The notes beneath the pieces were generated by a model. It did no database searches. It saw only the letters and a program-made list of their open reading frames with translations, and had not been told where the DNA came from. DNA of 64,000 bases from Synaphobranchus kaupii (taxonomy: Eukaryota; Chordata; Actinopteri; Anguilliformes; Synaphobranchidae): positions 1,286,676 through 1,350,675 of the forward strand of contig JAINUF010000027.1 in assembly GCA_029718625.1 (NCBI GenBank), in the 5' to 3' direction. Numbering within the stretch: the first letter of the stretch is position 1; every line of letters begins with the position of its first letter. The position numbers and the translations under genes were made by a program. Positions 24,724-38,460 of this stretch are shown one piece after another.

Positions 24724-25645
24724 GTGCCACAGCTCAGAACAGCACCAGCACCAGTGCCACAACTCAGGACAGCACCAGCAGAGGCACCAGCAGTGCCACA
24801 GCTCAGAACAGCACCAGCAGAGGCACCAGCAGTGCCACAGCTCAGAACAGCACCAGTGCCACAGCTCATAACAGCACCAGCAGAGGCACCAGCAGTGCCA
24901 CAGCTCAGAACGGCACCAGCACCAGTGCCACAGCTCAGAACAGCACCAGCAGAGGCACCAGCAGTGCCACAGCTCAGAACAGCACCAGCACCAGTGCCAC
25001 AGCTCAGAACAGCACCAGCAGAGGGACCAGCAGTGCCACAGCTCAGAACGGCACCAGCACCAGTGCCACAGCTCAGAACAGCACCAGAAGAGGGACCAGC
25101 AGTAGTGCCACAGCTCAGAACAGCACCAGCAGAGGCACCAGCAGTGCCACAGCTCAGAACAGCACCAGCAGAGGCACCAGCAGTGCCACAGCTCAGAACA
25201 GCACCAGCAGAGGCACCAGCAGTGCCACAGCTCAGAACAGCACCAGCAGAGGCACCAGCACCAGTGCCACAGCTCAGAACAGCACCAGCAGAGGCACCAG
25301 CAGTGCCACAGCTCAGAACAGCACCAGCACCTGTGCCACAGCTCAGAACAGCAGCAGCACCAGTGCCAGAGCTCAAAACAGCAGCATTACATTACATTAC
25401 ATTACATTACATTCATTTAGCAGACGCTTTTATCCAAAGCGACGTACAGTAACTGCATACAGAGAAATCATCAAGATCACTACAGAACAGACAAAGCACA
25501 TCCTTCCCATAATGTAGCAGCTATCCCTAGCAATGAACGTCGACTGTAGTTCACAGTAAGCTCTGGGCAAATCAGCAACACCACACTTCCATTCCAAATA
25601 CTATTATAAACAATAATAAACAGACAGGAAAACACAGCAGCACCA
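24724..25645. repeat. Higher-order unit, 922 bp
   Basis: This is a standard block. The 5-copy spacer has the gtaactgc variant near 25452. Confidence 0.93.
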
Positions 25646-26741
25646 GTGCCACAGCTCAGAACAGCACCAGCACCAGTGCCACAGCTCAGGACAGCACCAG
25701 CAGTGCCACAGCTCAGAACAGCACCAGCAGAGGCACCAGCAGTGCCACAGCTCAGAACAGCACCAGCACCAGTGCCACAACTCATAACAGCACCAGCAGA
25801 GGCACCAGCAGTGCCACAGCTCAGAACGGCACCAGCACCAGTGCCACAGCTCAGAACAGCACCAGCAGAGGCACCAGCAGTGCCACAGCTCAGAACAGCA
25901 CCAGCACCAGTGCCACAGCTCAGAACAGCACCAGCAGAGGGACCAGCAGTGCCACAGCTCAGAACGGCACCAGCACCAGTGCCACAGCTCAGAACAGCAC
26001 CAGCAGAGGGACCAGCAGTAGTGCCACAGCTCAGAACAGCACCAGCAGAGGCACCAGCAGTGCCACAGCTCAGAACAGCACCAGCAGAGGCACCAGCAGT
26101 GCCACAGCTCAGAACAGCACCAGCAGAGGCACCAGCACCAGTGCCACAGCTCAGAACAGCACCAGCAGAGGCACCAGCAGTGCCACAGCTCAGAACGGCA
26201 CCAGCACCAGTGCCACAGCTCAGAACAGCACCAGCAGAGGCACCAGCAGTGCCACAGCTCAGAACAGCACCAGCACCAGTGCCACAGCTCAGAACAGCAC
26301 CAGCAGAGGCACCAGCAGTGCCACAGCTCAGAACAGCACCAGCAGAGGCACCAGCACCAGTGCCACAGCTCAGAACAGCACCAGCAGAGGCACCAGCAGT
26401 GCCACAGCTCAGAACAGCACCAGCACCTGTGCCACAGCTCAGAACAGCAGCAGCACCAGTGCCAGAGCTCAAAACAGCAGCATTACATTACATTACATTA
26501 CATTACATTCATTTAGCAGACGCTTTTATCCAAAGCGACGTACAGTAAGTGCATACAGAGAAATCATCAAGATCACTACAGAACAGACAAAGCACATCCT
26601 TCCCATAATGTAGCAGCTATCCCTAGCAATGAACGTCGACTGTAGTTCACAGTAAGCTCTGGGCAAATCAGCAACACCACACTTCCATTCCAAATACTAT
26701 TATAAACAATAATAAACAGACAGGAAAACACAGCAGCACCA
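25646..26741. repeat. Higher-order unit, 1096 bp
   Basis: The second monomer is 27 bp and the cagcggtgcc marker is absent. The spacer is the 5-copy form. Confidence 0.93.
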
Positions 26742-27918
26742 GTGCCACAGCTCAGAACAGCACCAGCACCAGTGCCACAGCTCAGGACAGCAACAGCAGA
26801 GGCACCAGCAGTGCCACAGCTCAGAACAGCACCAGCAGAGGCACCAGCAGTGCCACAGCTCAGAACAGCACCAGCACCAGTGCCACAACTCATAACAGCA
26901 CCAGCAGAGGCACCAGCAGTGCCACAGCTCAGAACGGCACCAGCACCAGTGCCACAACTCATAACAGCACCAGCAGAGGCACCAGCAGTGCCACAGCTCA
27001 GAACGGCACCAGCACCAGTGCCACAGCTCAGAACAGCACCAGCAGAGGCACCAGCAGTGCCACAGCTCAGAACAGCACCAGCACCAGTGCCACAGCTCAG
27101 AACAGCACCAGCAGAGGGACCAGCAGTGCCACAGCTCAGAACGGCACCAGCACCAGTGCCACAGCTCAGAACAGCACCAGCAGAGGGACCAGCAGTAGTG
27201 CCACAGCTCAGAACAGCACCAGCAGAGGCACCAGCAGTGCCACAGCTCAGAACAGCACCAGCAGAGGCACCAGCAGTGCCACAGCTCAGAACAGCACCAG
27301 CAGAGGCACCAGCACCAGTGCCACAGCTCAGAACAGCACCAGCAGAGGCACCAGCAGTGCCACAGCTCAGAACGGCACCAGCACCAGTGCCACAGCTCAG
27401 AACAGCACCAGCAGAGGCACCAGCAGTGCCACAGCTCAGAACAGCACCAGCACCAGTGCCACAGCTCAGAACAGCACCAGCAGAGGCACCAGCAGTGCCA
27501 CAGCTCAGAACAGCACCAGCAGAGGCACCAGCACCAGTGCCACAGCTCAGAACAGCACCAGCAGAGGCACCAGCAGTGCCACAGCTCAGAACAGCACCAG
27601 CACCTGTGCCACAGTTCAGAACAGCAGCAGCACCAGTGCCAGAGCTCAAAACAGCAGCATTACATTACATTACATTACATTACATTCATTTAGCAGACGC
27701 TTTTATCCAAAGCGACGTACAGTAAGTGCATACAGAGAAATCATCAAGATCACTACAGAACAGACAAAGCACATCCTTCCCATAATGTAGCAGCTATCCC
27801 TAGCAATGAACGTCGACTGTAGTTCACAGTAAGCTCTGGGCAAATCAGCAACACCACACTTCCATTCCAAATACTATTATAAACAATAATAAACAGACAG
27901 GAAAACACAGCAGCACCA
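26742..27918. repeat. Higher-order unit, 1177 bp
   Basis: This is the 1108 type with a 69-bp duplication, so gctcataac occurs twice (near 26889 and 26958). The ggacagcaacagc marker lies near 26785 and is shared only with the unit at 49172. A private cagttcag lies near 27613. The spacer is the 5-copy form. Confidence 0.93.
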
Positions 27919-29026
27919 GTGCCACAGCTCAGAACAGCACCAGCACCAGTGCCACAGCTCAGGACAGCACCAGCAGAGGCACCAGCAGTGCCACAGCTCA
28001 GAACAGCACCAGCAGAGGCACCAGCAGTGCCACAGCTCAGAACAGCACCAGCACCAGTGCCACAACTCATAACAGCACCAGCAGAGGCACCAGCAGTGCC
28101 ACAGCTCAGAACGGCACCAGCACCAGTGCCACAGCTCAGAACAGCACCAGCAGAGGCACCAGCGGTGCCACAGCTCAGAACAGCACCAGCACCAGTGCCA
28201 CAGCTCAGAACAGCACCAGCAGAGGGACCAGCAGTGCCACAGCTCAGAACGGCACCAGCACCAGTGCCACAGCTCAGAACAGCACCAGCAGAGGGACCAG
28301 CAGTAGTGCCACAGCTCAGAACAGCACCAGCAGAGGCACCAGCAGTGCCACAGCTCAGAACAGCACCAGCAGAGGCACCAGCAGTGCCACAGCTCAGAAC
28401 AGCACCAGCAGAGGCACCAGCACCAGTGCCACAGCTCAGAACAGCACCAGCAGAGGCACCAGCAGTGCCACAGCTCAGAACGGCACCAGCACCAGTGCCA
28501 CAGCTCAGAACAGCACCAGCAGAGGCACCAGCAGTGCCACAGCTCAGAACAGCACCAGCACCAGTGCCACAGCTCAGAACAGCACCAGCAGAGGCACCAG
28601 CAGTGCCACAGCTCAGAACAGCACCAGCAGAGGCACCAGCACCAGTGCCACAGCTCAGAACAGCACCAGCAGAGGCACCAGCAGTGCCACAGCTCAGAAC
28701 AGCACCAGCACCTGTGCCACAGCTCAGAACAGCAGCAGCACCAGTGCCAGAGCTCAAAACAGCAGCATTACATTACATTACATTACATTACATTCATTTA
28801 GCAGACGCTTTTATCCAAAGCGACGTACAGTAAGTGCATACAGAGAAATCATCAAGATCACTACAGAACAGACAAAGCACATCCTTCCCATAATGTAGCA
28901 GCTATCCCTAGCAATGAACGTCGACTGTAGTTCACAGTAAGCTCTGGGCAAATCAGCAACACCACACTTCCATTCCAAATACTATTATAAACAATAATAA
29001 ACAGACAGGAAAACACAGCAGCACCA
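27919..29026. repeat. Higher-order unit, 1108 bp
   Basis: This is the 1096 type with a 39-bp second monomer. It carries cagcggtgcc near 28162 and a 5-copy spacer. Confidence 0.93.
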
Positions 29027-29938
29027 GTGCCACAGCTCAGAACAGCACCAGCACCAGTGCCACAACTCAGGACAGCACCAGCAGAGGCACCAGCAGTGCC
29101 ACAGCTCAGAACAGCACCAGCAGAGGCACCAGCAGTGCCACAGCTCAGAACAGCACCAGTGCCACAGCTCATAACAGCACCAGCAGAGGCACCAGCAGTG
29201 CCACAGCTCAGAACGGCACCAGCACCAGTGCCACAGCTCAGAACAGCACCAGCAGAGGCACCAGCAGTGCCACAGCTCAGAACAGCACCAGCACCAGTGC
29301 CACAGCTCAGAACAGCACCAGCAGAGGGACCAGCAGTGCCACAGCTCAGAACGGCACCAGCACCAGTGCCACAGCTCAGAACAGCACCAGAAGAGGGACC
29401 AGCAGTAGTGCCACAGCTCAGAACAGCACCAGCAGAGGCACCAGCAGTGCCACAGCTCAGAACAGCACCAGCAGAGGCACCAGCAGTGCCACAGCTCAGA
29501 ACAGCACCAGCAGAGGCACCAGCAGTGCCACAGCTCAGAACAGCACCAGCAGAGGCACCAGCACCAGTGCCACAGCTCAGAACAGCACCAGCAGAGGCAC
29601 CAGCAGTGCCACAGCTCAGAACAGCACCAGCACCTGTGCCACAGCTCAGAACAGCAGCAGCACCAGTGCCAGAGCTCAAAACAGCAGCATTACATTACAT
29701 TACATTCATTTAGCAGACGCTTTTATCCAAAGCGACGTACAGTAAGTGCATACAGAGAAATCATCAAGATCACTACAGAACAGACAAAGCACATCCTTCC
29801 CATAATGTAGCAGCTATCCCTAGCAATGAACGTCGACTGTAGTTCACAGTAAGCTCTGGGCAAATCAGCAACACCACACTTCCATTCCAAATACTATTAT
29901 AAACAATAATAAACAGACAGGAAAACACAGCAGCACCA
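29027..29938. repeat. Higher-order unit, 912 bp
   Basis: This is a standard block with a 3-copy spacer. It aligns with the error-bearing unit at 7398. Confidence 0.93.
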
Positions 29939-30860
29939 GTGCCACAGCTCAGAACAGCACCAGCACCAGTGCCACAACTCAGGACAGCACCAGCAGAGGC
30001 ACCAGCAGTGCCACAGCTCAGAACAGCACCAGCAGAGGCACCAGCAGTGCCACAGCTCAGAACAGCACCAGTGCCACAGCTCATAACAGCACCAGCAGAG
30101 GCACCAGCAGTGCCACAGCTCAGAACGGCACCAGCACCAGTGCCACAGCTCAGAACAGCACCAGCAGAGGCACCAGCAGTGCCACAGCTCAGAACAGCAC
30201 CAGCACCAGTGCCACAGCTCAGAACAGCACCAGCAGAGGGACCAGCAGTGCCACAGCTCAGAACGGCACCAGCACCAGTGCCACAGCTCAGAACAGCACC
30301 AGAAGAGGGACCAGCAGTAGTGCCACAGCTCAGAACAGCACCAGCAGAGGCACCAGCAGTGCCACAGCTCAGAACAGCACCAGCAGAGGCACCAGCAGTG
30401 CCACAGCTCAGAACAGCACCAGCAGAGGCACCAGCAGTGCCACAGCTCAGAACAGCACCAGCAGAGGCACCAGCACCAGTGCCACAGCTCAGAACAGCAC
30501 CAGCAGAGGCACCAGCAGTGCCACAGCTCAGAACAGCACCAGCACCTGTGCCACAGCTCAGAACAGCAGCAGCACCAGTGCCAGAGCTCAAAACAGCAGC
30601 ATTACATTACATTACATTACATTACATTCATTTAGCAGACGCTTTTATCCAAAGCGACGTACAGTAACTGCATACAGAGAAATCATCAAGATCACTACAG
30701 AACAGACAAAGCACATCCTTCCCATAATGTAGCAGCTATCCCTAGCAATGAACGTCGACTGTAGTTCACAGTAAGCTCTGGGCAAATCAGCAACACCACA
30801 CTTCCATTCCAAATACTATTATAAACAATAATAAACAGACAGGAAAACACAGCAGCACCA
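29939..30860. repeat. Higher-order unit, 922 bp
   Basis: This is a standard block. The 5-copy spacer has the gtaactgc variant near 30667. Confidence 0.93.
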
Positions 30861-31956
30861 GTGCCACAGCTCAGAACAGCACCAGCACCAGTGCCACAGC
30901 TCAGGACAGCACCAGCAGTGCCACAGCTCAGAACAGCACCAGCAGAGGCACCAGCAGTGCCACAGCTCAGAACAGCACCAGCACCAGTGCCACAACTCAT
31001 AACAGCACCAGCAGAGGCACCAGCAGTGCCACAGCTCAGAACGGCACCAGCACCAGTGCCACAGCTCAGAACAGCACCAGCAGAGGCACCAGCGGTGCCA
31101 CAGCTCAGAACAGCACCAGCACCAGTGCCACAGCTCAGAACAGCACCAGCAGAGGGACCAGCAGTGCCACAGCTCAGAACGGCACCAGCACCAGTGCCAC
31201 AGCTCAGAACAGCACCAGCAGAGGGACCAGCAGTAGTGCCACAGCTCAGAACAGCACCAGCAGAGGCACCAGCAGTGCCACAGCTCAGAACAGCACCAGC
31301 AGAGGCACCAGCAGTGCCACAGCTCAGAACAGCACCAGCAGAGGCACCAGCACCAGTGCCACAGCTCAGAACAGCACCAGCAGAGGCACCAGCAGTGCCA
31401 CAGCTCAGAACGGCACCAGCACCAGTGCCACAGCTCAGAACAGCACCAGCAGAGGCACCAGCAGTGCCACAGCTCAGAACAGCACCAGCACCAGTGCCAC
31501 AGCTCAGAACAGCACCAGCAGAGGCACCAGCAGTGCCACAGCTCAGAACAGCACCAGCAGAGGCACCAGCACCAGTGCCACAGCTCAGAACAGCACCAGC
31601 AGAGGCACCAGCAGTGCCACAGCTCAGAACAGCACCAGCACCTGTGCCACAGCTCAGAACAGCAGCAGCACCAGTGCCAGAGCTCAAAACAGCAGCATTA
31701 CATTACATTACATTACATTACATTCATTTAGCAGACGCTTTTATCCAAAGCGACGTACAGTAAGTGCATACAGAGAAATCATCAAGATCACTACAGAACA
31801 GACAAAGCACATCCTTCCCATAATGTAGCAGCTATCCCTAGCAATGAACGTCGACTGTAGTTCACAGTAAGCTCTGGGCAAATCAGCAACACCACACTTC
31901 CATTCCAAATACTATTATAAACAATAATAAACAGACAGGAAAACACAGCAGCACCA
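30861..31956. repeat. Higher-order unit, 1096 bp
   Basis: The second monomer is 27 bp, and cagcggtgcc lies near 31092. The block ends in agagctc, not agatctc. The spacer is the 5-copy form. Confidence 0.93.
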
Positions 31957-32868
31957 GTGCCACAGCTCAGAACAGCACCAGCACCAGTGCCACAACTCAG
32001 GACAGCACCAGCAGAGGCACCAGCAGTGCCACAGCTCAGAACAGCACCAGCAGAGGCACCAGCAGTGCCACAGCTCAGAACAGCACCAGTGCCACAGCTC
32101 ATAACAGCACCAGCAGAGGCACCAGCAGTGCCACAGCTCAGAACGGCACCAGCACCAGTGCCACAGCTCAGAACAGCACCAGCAGAGGCACCAGCAGTGC
32201 CACAGCTCAGAACAGCACCAGCACCAGTGCCACAGCTCAGAACAGCACCAGCAGAGGGACCAGCAGTGCCACAGCTCAGAACGGCACCAGCACCAGTGCC
32301 ACAGCTCAGAACAGCACCAGAAGAGGGACCAGCAGTAGTGCCACAGCTCAGAACAGCACCAGCAGAGGCACCAGCAGTGCCACAGCTCAGAACAGCACCA
32401 GCAGAGGCACCAGCAGTGCCACAGCTCAGAACAGCACCAGCAGAGGCACCAGCAGTGCCACAGCTCAGAACAGCACCAGCAGAGGCACCAGCACCAGTGC
32501 CACAGCTCAGAACAGCACCAGCAGAGGCACCAGCAGTGCCACAGCTCAGAACAGCACCAGCACCTGTGCCACAGCTCAGAACAGCAGCAGCACCAGTGCC
32601 AGAGCTCAAAACAGCAGCATTACATTACATTACATTCATTTAGCAGACGCTTTTATCCAAAGCGACGTACAGTAAGTGCATACAGAGAAATCATCAAGAT
32701 CACTACAGAACAGACAAAGCACATCCTTCCCATAATGTAGCAGCTATCCCTAGCAATGAACGTCGACTGTAGTTCACAGTAAGCTCTGGGCAAATCAGCA
32801 ACACCACACTTCCATTCCAAATACTATTATAAACAATAATAAACAGACAGGAAAACACAGCAGCACCA
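31957..32868. repeat. Higher-order unit, 912 bp
   Basis: This is a standard block with a 3-copy spacer. Confidence 0.93.
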
Positions 32869-33928
32869 GTGCCACAGCTCAGAACAGCACCAGCACCAGT
32901 GCCACAACTCAGGACAGCACCAGCAGAGGCACCAGCAGTGCCACAGCTCAGAACAGCACCAGCAGAGGCACCAGCAGTGCCACAGCTCAGAACAGCACCA
33001 GTGCCACAGCTCATAACAGCACCAGCAGAGGCACCAGCAGTGCCACAGCTCAGAACGGCACCAGCACCAGTGCCACAGCTCAGAACAGCACCAGCAGAGG
33101 CACCAGCAGTGCCACAGCTCAGAACAGCACCAGCACCAGTGCCACAGCTCAGAACAGCACCAGCAGAGGGACCAGCAGTGCCACAGCTCAGAACGGCACC
33201 AGCACCAGTGCCACAGCTCAGAACAGCACCAGAAGAGGGACCAGCAGTAGTGCCACAGCTCAGAACAGCACCAGCAGAGGCACCAGCAGTGCCACAGCTC
33301 AGAACAGCACCAGCAGAGGCACCAGCAGTGCCACAGCTCAGAACAGCACCAGCAGAGGCACCAGCAGTGCCACAGCTCAGAACAGCACCAGCACCAGTGC
33401 CACAGCTCAGAACAGCACCAGCAGAGGGACCAGCAGTGCCACAGCTCAGAACGGCACCAGCACCAGTGCCACAGCTCAGAACAGCACCAGAAGAGGGACC
33501 AGCAGTAGTGCCACAGCTCAGAACAGCAGCAGCAGAGGCACCAGCAGTGCCACAGCTCAGAACAGCACCAGCAGAGGCACCAGCAGTGCCACAGCTCAGA
33601 ACACCACCAGCACCTGTGCCACAGCTCAGAACAGCAGCAGCACCAGTGCCAGAGCTCAAAACAGCAGCATTACATTACATTACATTACATTACATTCATT
33701 TAGCAGACGCTTTTATCCAAAGCGACGTACAGTAAGTGCATACAGAGAAATCATCAAGATCACTACAGAACAGACAAAGCACATCCTTCCCATAATGTAG
33801 CAGCTATCCCTAGCAATGAACGTCGACTGTAGTTCACAGTAAGCTCTGGGCAAATCAGCAACACCACACTTCCATTCCAAATACTATTATAAACAATAAT
33901 AAACAGACAGGAAAACACAGCAGCACCA
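32869..33928. repeat. Higher-order unit, 1060 bp, internal block duplication
   Basis: This is the clean twin of the unit at 11238. The aagaggg/agtagtgcc run occurs twice, then gaacagcagcagcag and the AACACC ending. The spacer is the 5-copy form. Confidence 0.93.
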
Positions 33929-34680
33929 GTGCCACAGCTCAGAACAGCACCAGCACCAGTGCCACAGCTCAGGACAGCACCAGCAGAGGCACCAGCAGTG
34001 CCACAGCTCAGAACAGCACCAGCAGAGGCACCAGCACCAGTGCCACAGCTCAGAACAGCACCAGCAGAGGCACCAGCAGTGCCACAGCTCAGAACAGCAC
34101 CAGCAGAGGGACCAGCAGTGCCACAGCTCAGAACGGCACCAGCACCAGTGCCACAGCTCAGAACAGCACCAGCAGAGGGACTAGCAGTAGTGCCACAGCT
34201 CAGAACAGCACCAGCAGAGGCACCAGCAGTGCCACAGCTCAGAACAGCACCAGCAGAGGCACCAGCAGTGCCACAGCTCAGAAAAGCACCAGCAGAGGCA
34301 CCAGCACCAGTGCCACAGCTCAGAACAGCACCAGCAGAGGCACCAGCAGTGCCACAGCTCAGAACAGCACCAGCACCTGTGCCACAGCTCAGAACAGCAG
34401 CAGCACCAGTGCCAGAGCTCAAAACATTACATTACATTACATTACATTCATTTAGCAGACGCTTTTATCCAAAGCGACGTACAGTAAGTGCATACAGAGA
34501 AATCATCAAGATCACTACAGAACAGACAAAGCACATCCTTCCCATAATGTAGCAGCTATCCCTAGCAATGAACGTCGACTGTAGTTCACAGTAAGCTCTG
34601 GGCAAATCAGCAACACCACACTTCCATTCCAAATACTATTATAAACAATAATAAACAGACAGGAAAACACAGCAGCACCA
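33929..34680. repeat. Higher-order unit, 752 bp
   Basis: This is the third 752-type copy, with the same ggactagcag and gaaaagcacc markers and a 4-copy spacer. Confidence 0.93.
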
Positions 34681-35649
34681 GTGCCACAGCTCAGAACAGC
34701 ACCAGCACCAGTGCCACAGCTCAGAACAGCACCAGCACCAGTGCCACAACTCAGGACAGCACCAGCAGAGGCACCAGCAGTGCCACAGCTCAGAACAGCA
34801 CCAGCAGAGGCACCAGCAGTGCCACAGCTCAGAACAGCACCAGTGCCACAGCTCATAACAGCACCAGCAGAGGCACCAGCAGTGCCACAGCTCAGAACGG
34901 CACCAGCACCAGTGCCACAGCTCAGAACAGCACCAGCAGAGGCACCAGCAGTGCCACAGCTCAGAACGGCACCAGCACCAGTGCCACAGCTCAGAACAGC
35001 ACCAGCAGAGGGACCAGCAGTGCCACAGCTCAGAACGGCACCAGCACCAGTGCCACAGCTCAGAACAGCACCAGCAGAGGCACCAGCAGTGCCACAGCTC
35101 AGAACGGCACCAGCACCAGTGCCACAGCTCAGAACAGCACCAGCAGAGGCACCAGCAGTGCCACAGCTCAGAACAGCACCAGCAGAGGCACCAGCAGTGC
35201 CACAGCTCAGAACAGCACCAGCAGAGGCACCAGCAGTGCCACAGCTCAGAACAGCACCAGCAGAGGCACCAGCACCAGTGCCACAGCTCAGAACAGCACC
35301 AGCAGAGGCACCAGCAGTGCCACAGCTCAGAACAGCACCAGCACCTGTGCCACAGCTCAGAACAGCAGCAGCACCAGTGCCAGAGCTCAAAACAGCAGCA
35401 TTACATTACATTACATTCATTTAGCAGACGCTTTTATCCAAAGCGACGTACAGTAACTGCATACAGAGAAATCATCAAGATCACTACAGAACAGACAAAG
35501 CACATCCTTCCCATAATGTAGCAGCTATCCCTAGCAATGAACGTCGACTGTAGTTCACAGTAAGCTCTGGGCAAATCAGCAACACCACACTTCCATTCCA
35601 AATACTATTATAAACAATAATAAACAGACAGGAAAACACAGCAGCACCA
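34681..35649. repeat. Higher-order unit, 969 bp
   Basis: This is a 969-type block with a 3-copy spacer and the gtaactgc variant near 35456. Confidence 0.93.
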
Positions 35650-36676
35650 GTGCCACAGCTCAGAACAGCACCAGCACCAGTGCCACAGCTCAGGACAGCA
35701 CCAGCAGTGCCACAGCTCAGAACAGCACCAGCAGAGGCACCAGCAGTGCCACAGCTCAGAACAGCACCAGCACCAGTGCCACAACTCATAACAGCACCAG
35801 CAGAGGCACCAGCAGTGCCACAGCTCAGAACGGCACCAGCACCAGTGCCACAGCTCAGAACAGCACCAGCAGAGGCACCAGCAGTGCCACAGCTCAGAAC
35901 AGCACCAGCACCAGTGCCACAGCTCAGAACAGCACCAGCAGAGGGACCAGCAGTAGTGCCACAGCTCAGAACAGCACCAGCAGAGGCACCAGCAGTGCCA
36001 CAGCTCAGAACAGCACCAGCAGAGGCACCAGCAGTGCCACAGCTCAGAACAGCACCAGCAGAGGCACCAGCACCAGTGCCACAGCTCAGAACAGCACCAG
36101 CAGAGGCACCAGCAGTGCCACAGCTCAGAACGGCACCAGCACCAGTGCCACAGCTCAGAACAGCACCAGCAGAGGCACCAGCAGTGCCACAGCTCAGAAC
36201 AGCACCAGCACCAGTGCCACAGCTCAGAACAGCACCAGCAGAGGCACCAGCAGTGCCACAGCTCAGAACAGCACCAGCAGAGGCACCAGCACCAGTGCCA
36301 CAGCTCAGAACAGCACCAGCAGAGGCACCAGCAGTGCCACAGCTCAGAACAGCACCAGCACCTGTGCCACAGCTCAGAACAGCAGCAGCACCAGTGCCAG
36401 AGCTCAAAACAGCAGCATTACATTACATTACATTACATTACATTCATTTAGCAGACGCTTTTATCCAAAGCGACGTACAGTAAGTGCATACAGAGAAATC
36501 ATCAAGATCACTACAGAACAGACAAAGCACATCCTTCCCATAATGTAGCAGCTATCCCTAGCAATGAACGTCGACTGTAGTTCACAGTAAGCTCTGGGCA
36601 AATCAGCAACACCACACTTCCATTCCAAATACTATTATAAACAATAATAAACAGACAGGAAAACACAGCAGCACCA
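35650..36676. repeat. Higher-order unit, 1027 bp
   Basis: This is the 1096 type lacking 69 bp, with a 5-copy spacer. Confidence 0.93.
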
Positions 36677-38460
36677 GTGCCACAGCTCAGAACAGCACCA
36701 GCACCAGTGCCACAGCTCAGGACAGCACCAGCAGAGGCACCAGCAGTGCCACAGCTCAGAACAGCACCAGCAGAGGCACCAGCAGTGCCACAGCTCAGAA
36801 CAGCACCAGCACCAGTGCCACAACTCATAACAGCACCAGCAGAGGCACCAGCAGTGCCACAGCTCAGAACGGCACCAGCACCAGTGCCACAGCTCAGAAC
36901 AGCACCAGCAGAGGCACCAGCGGTGCCACAGCTCAGAACAGCACCAGCACCAGTGCCACAGCTCAGAACAGCACCAGCAGAGGGACCAGCAGTGCCACAG
37001 CTCAGAACGGCACCAGCACCAGTGCCACAGCTCAGAACAGCACCAGCAGAGGGACCAGCAGTAGTGCCACAGCTCAGAACAGCACCAGCAGAGGCACCAG
37101 CAGTGCCACAGCTCAGAACAGCACCAGCAGAGGCACCAGCACCAGTGCCACAGCTCAGAACAGCACCAGCAGAGGCACCAGCAGTGCCACAGCTCAGAAC
37201 GGCACCAGCACCAGTGCCACAGCTCAGAACAGCACCAGCAGAGTCACCAGCAGTGCCACAGCTCAGAACAGCACCAGCACCAGTGCCACAGCTCAGAACA
37301 GCACCAGCAGAGGCACCAGCAGTGCCACAGCTCAGAACAGCACCAGCAGAGGCACCAGCACCAGTGCCACAGCTCAGAACAGCACCAGCAGAGGCACCAC
37401 CAGTGCCACAGCTCAGAACAGCACCAGCACCAGTGCCACAGCTCAGGACAGCACCAGCAGAGGCACCAGCAGTGCCACAGCTCAGAACAGCACCAGCAGA
37501 GGCACCAGCAGTGCCACAGCTCAGAACAGCACCAGCACCAGTGCCACAACTCATAACAGCACCAGCAGAGGCACCAGCAGTGCCACAGCTCAGAACGGCA
37601 CCAGCACCAGTGCCACAGCTCAGAACAGCACCAGCAGAGGCACCAGCGGTGCCACAGCTCAGAACAGCACCAGCACCAGTGCCACAGCTCAGAACAGCAC
37701 CAGCAGAGGGACCAGCAGTGCCACAGCTCAGAACGGCACCAGCACCAGTGCCACAGCTCAGAACAGCACCAGCAGAGGGACCAGCAGTAGTGCCACAGCT
37801 CAGAACAGCACCAGCAGAGGCACCAGCAGTGCCACAGCTCAGAACAGCACCAGCAGAGGCACCAGCACCAGTGCCACAGCTCAGAACAGCACCAGCAGAG
37901 GCACCAGCAGTGCCACAGCTCAGAACGGCACCAGCACCAGTGCCACAGCTCAGAACAGCACCAGCAGAGGCACCAGCAGTGCCACAGCTCAGAACAGCAC
38001 CAGCACCAGTGCCACAGCTCAGAACAGCACCAGCAGAGGCACCAGCAGTGCCACAGCTCAGAACAGCACCAGCAGAGGCACCAGCACCAGTGCCACAGCT
38101 CAGAACAGCACCAGCAGAGGCACCAGCAGTGCCACAGCTCAGAACAGCACCAGCACCTGTGCCACAGCTCAGAACAGCAGCAGCACCAGTGCCAGAGCTC
38201 AAAACATTACATTACATTACATTACATTCATTTAGCAGACGCTTTTGTCCAAAGCGACGTACAGTAAGTGCATACAGAGAAATCATCAAGATCACTACAG
38301 AACAGACAAAGCACATCCTTCCCATAATGTAGCAGCTATCCCTAGCAATGAACGTTGACTGTAGTTCACAGTAAGCTCTGGGCAAATCAGCAACACCACA
38401 CTTCCATTCCAAATACTATTATAAACAATAATAAACAGACAGGAAAACACAGCAGCACCA
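36677..38460. repeat. Fused higher-order unit, 1784 bp, one spacer missing
   Basis: Two near-identical 1069-like blocks are joined at about 37393-37407 (gaggcaccaccagtgcc) without a spacer. The cagcggtgcc marker occurs in both halves (near 36919 and 37645), and gctcataac occurs in both (near 36823 and 37550). It ends with the diverged 4-copy spacer. An unequal exchange that removed the first spacer explains it. Confidence 0.93.
38206..38452 (-). mobile_element. Spacer with L2-type tail, most diverged copy
   Basis: This 4-repeat spacer closes the fused 1784-bp unit. It has two private changes: a to g at 38247, which turns the minus-strand loop GGATA into GGACA, and c to t at 38356, which destroys the GTCGAC (SalI) site found in the other spacers. 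The second change is a CpG-to-TpG transition. No other spacer I compared has either change. Confidence 0.75.
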
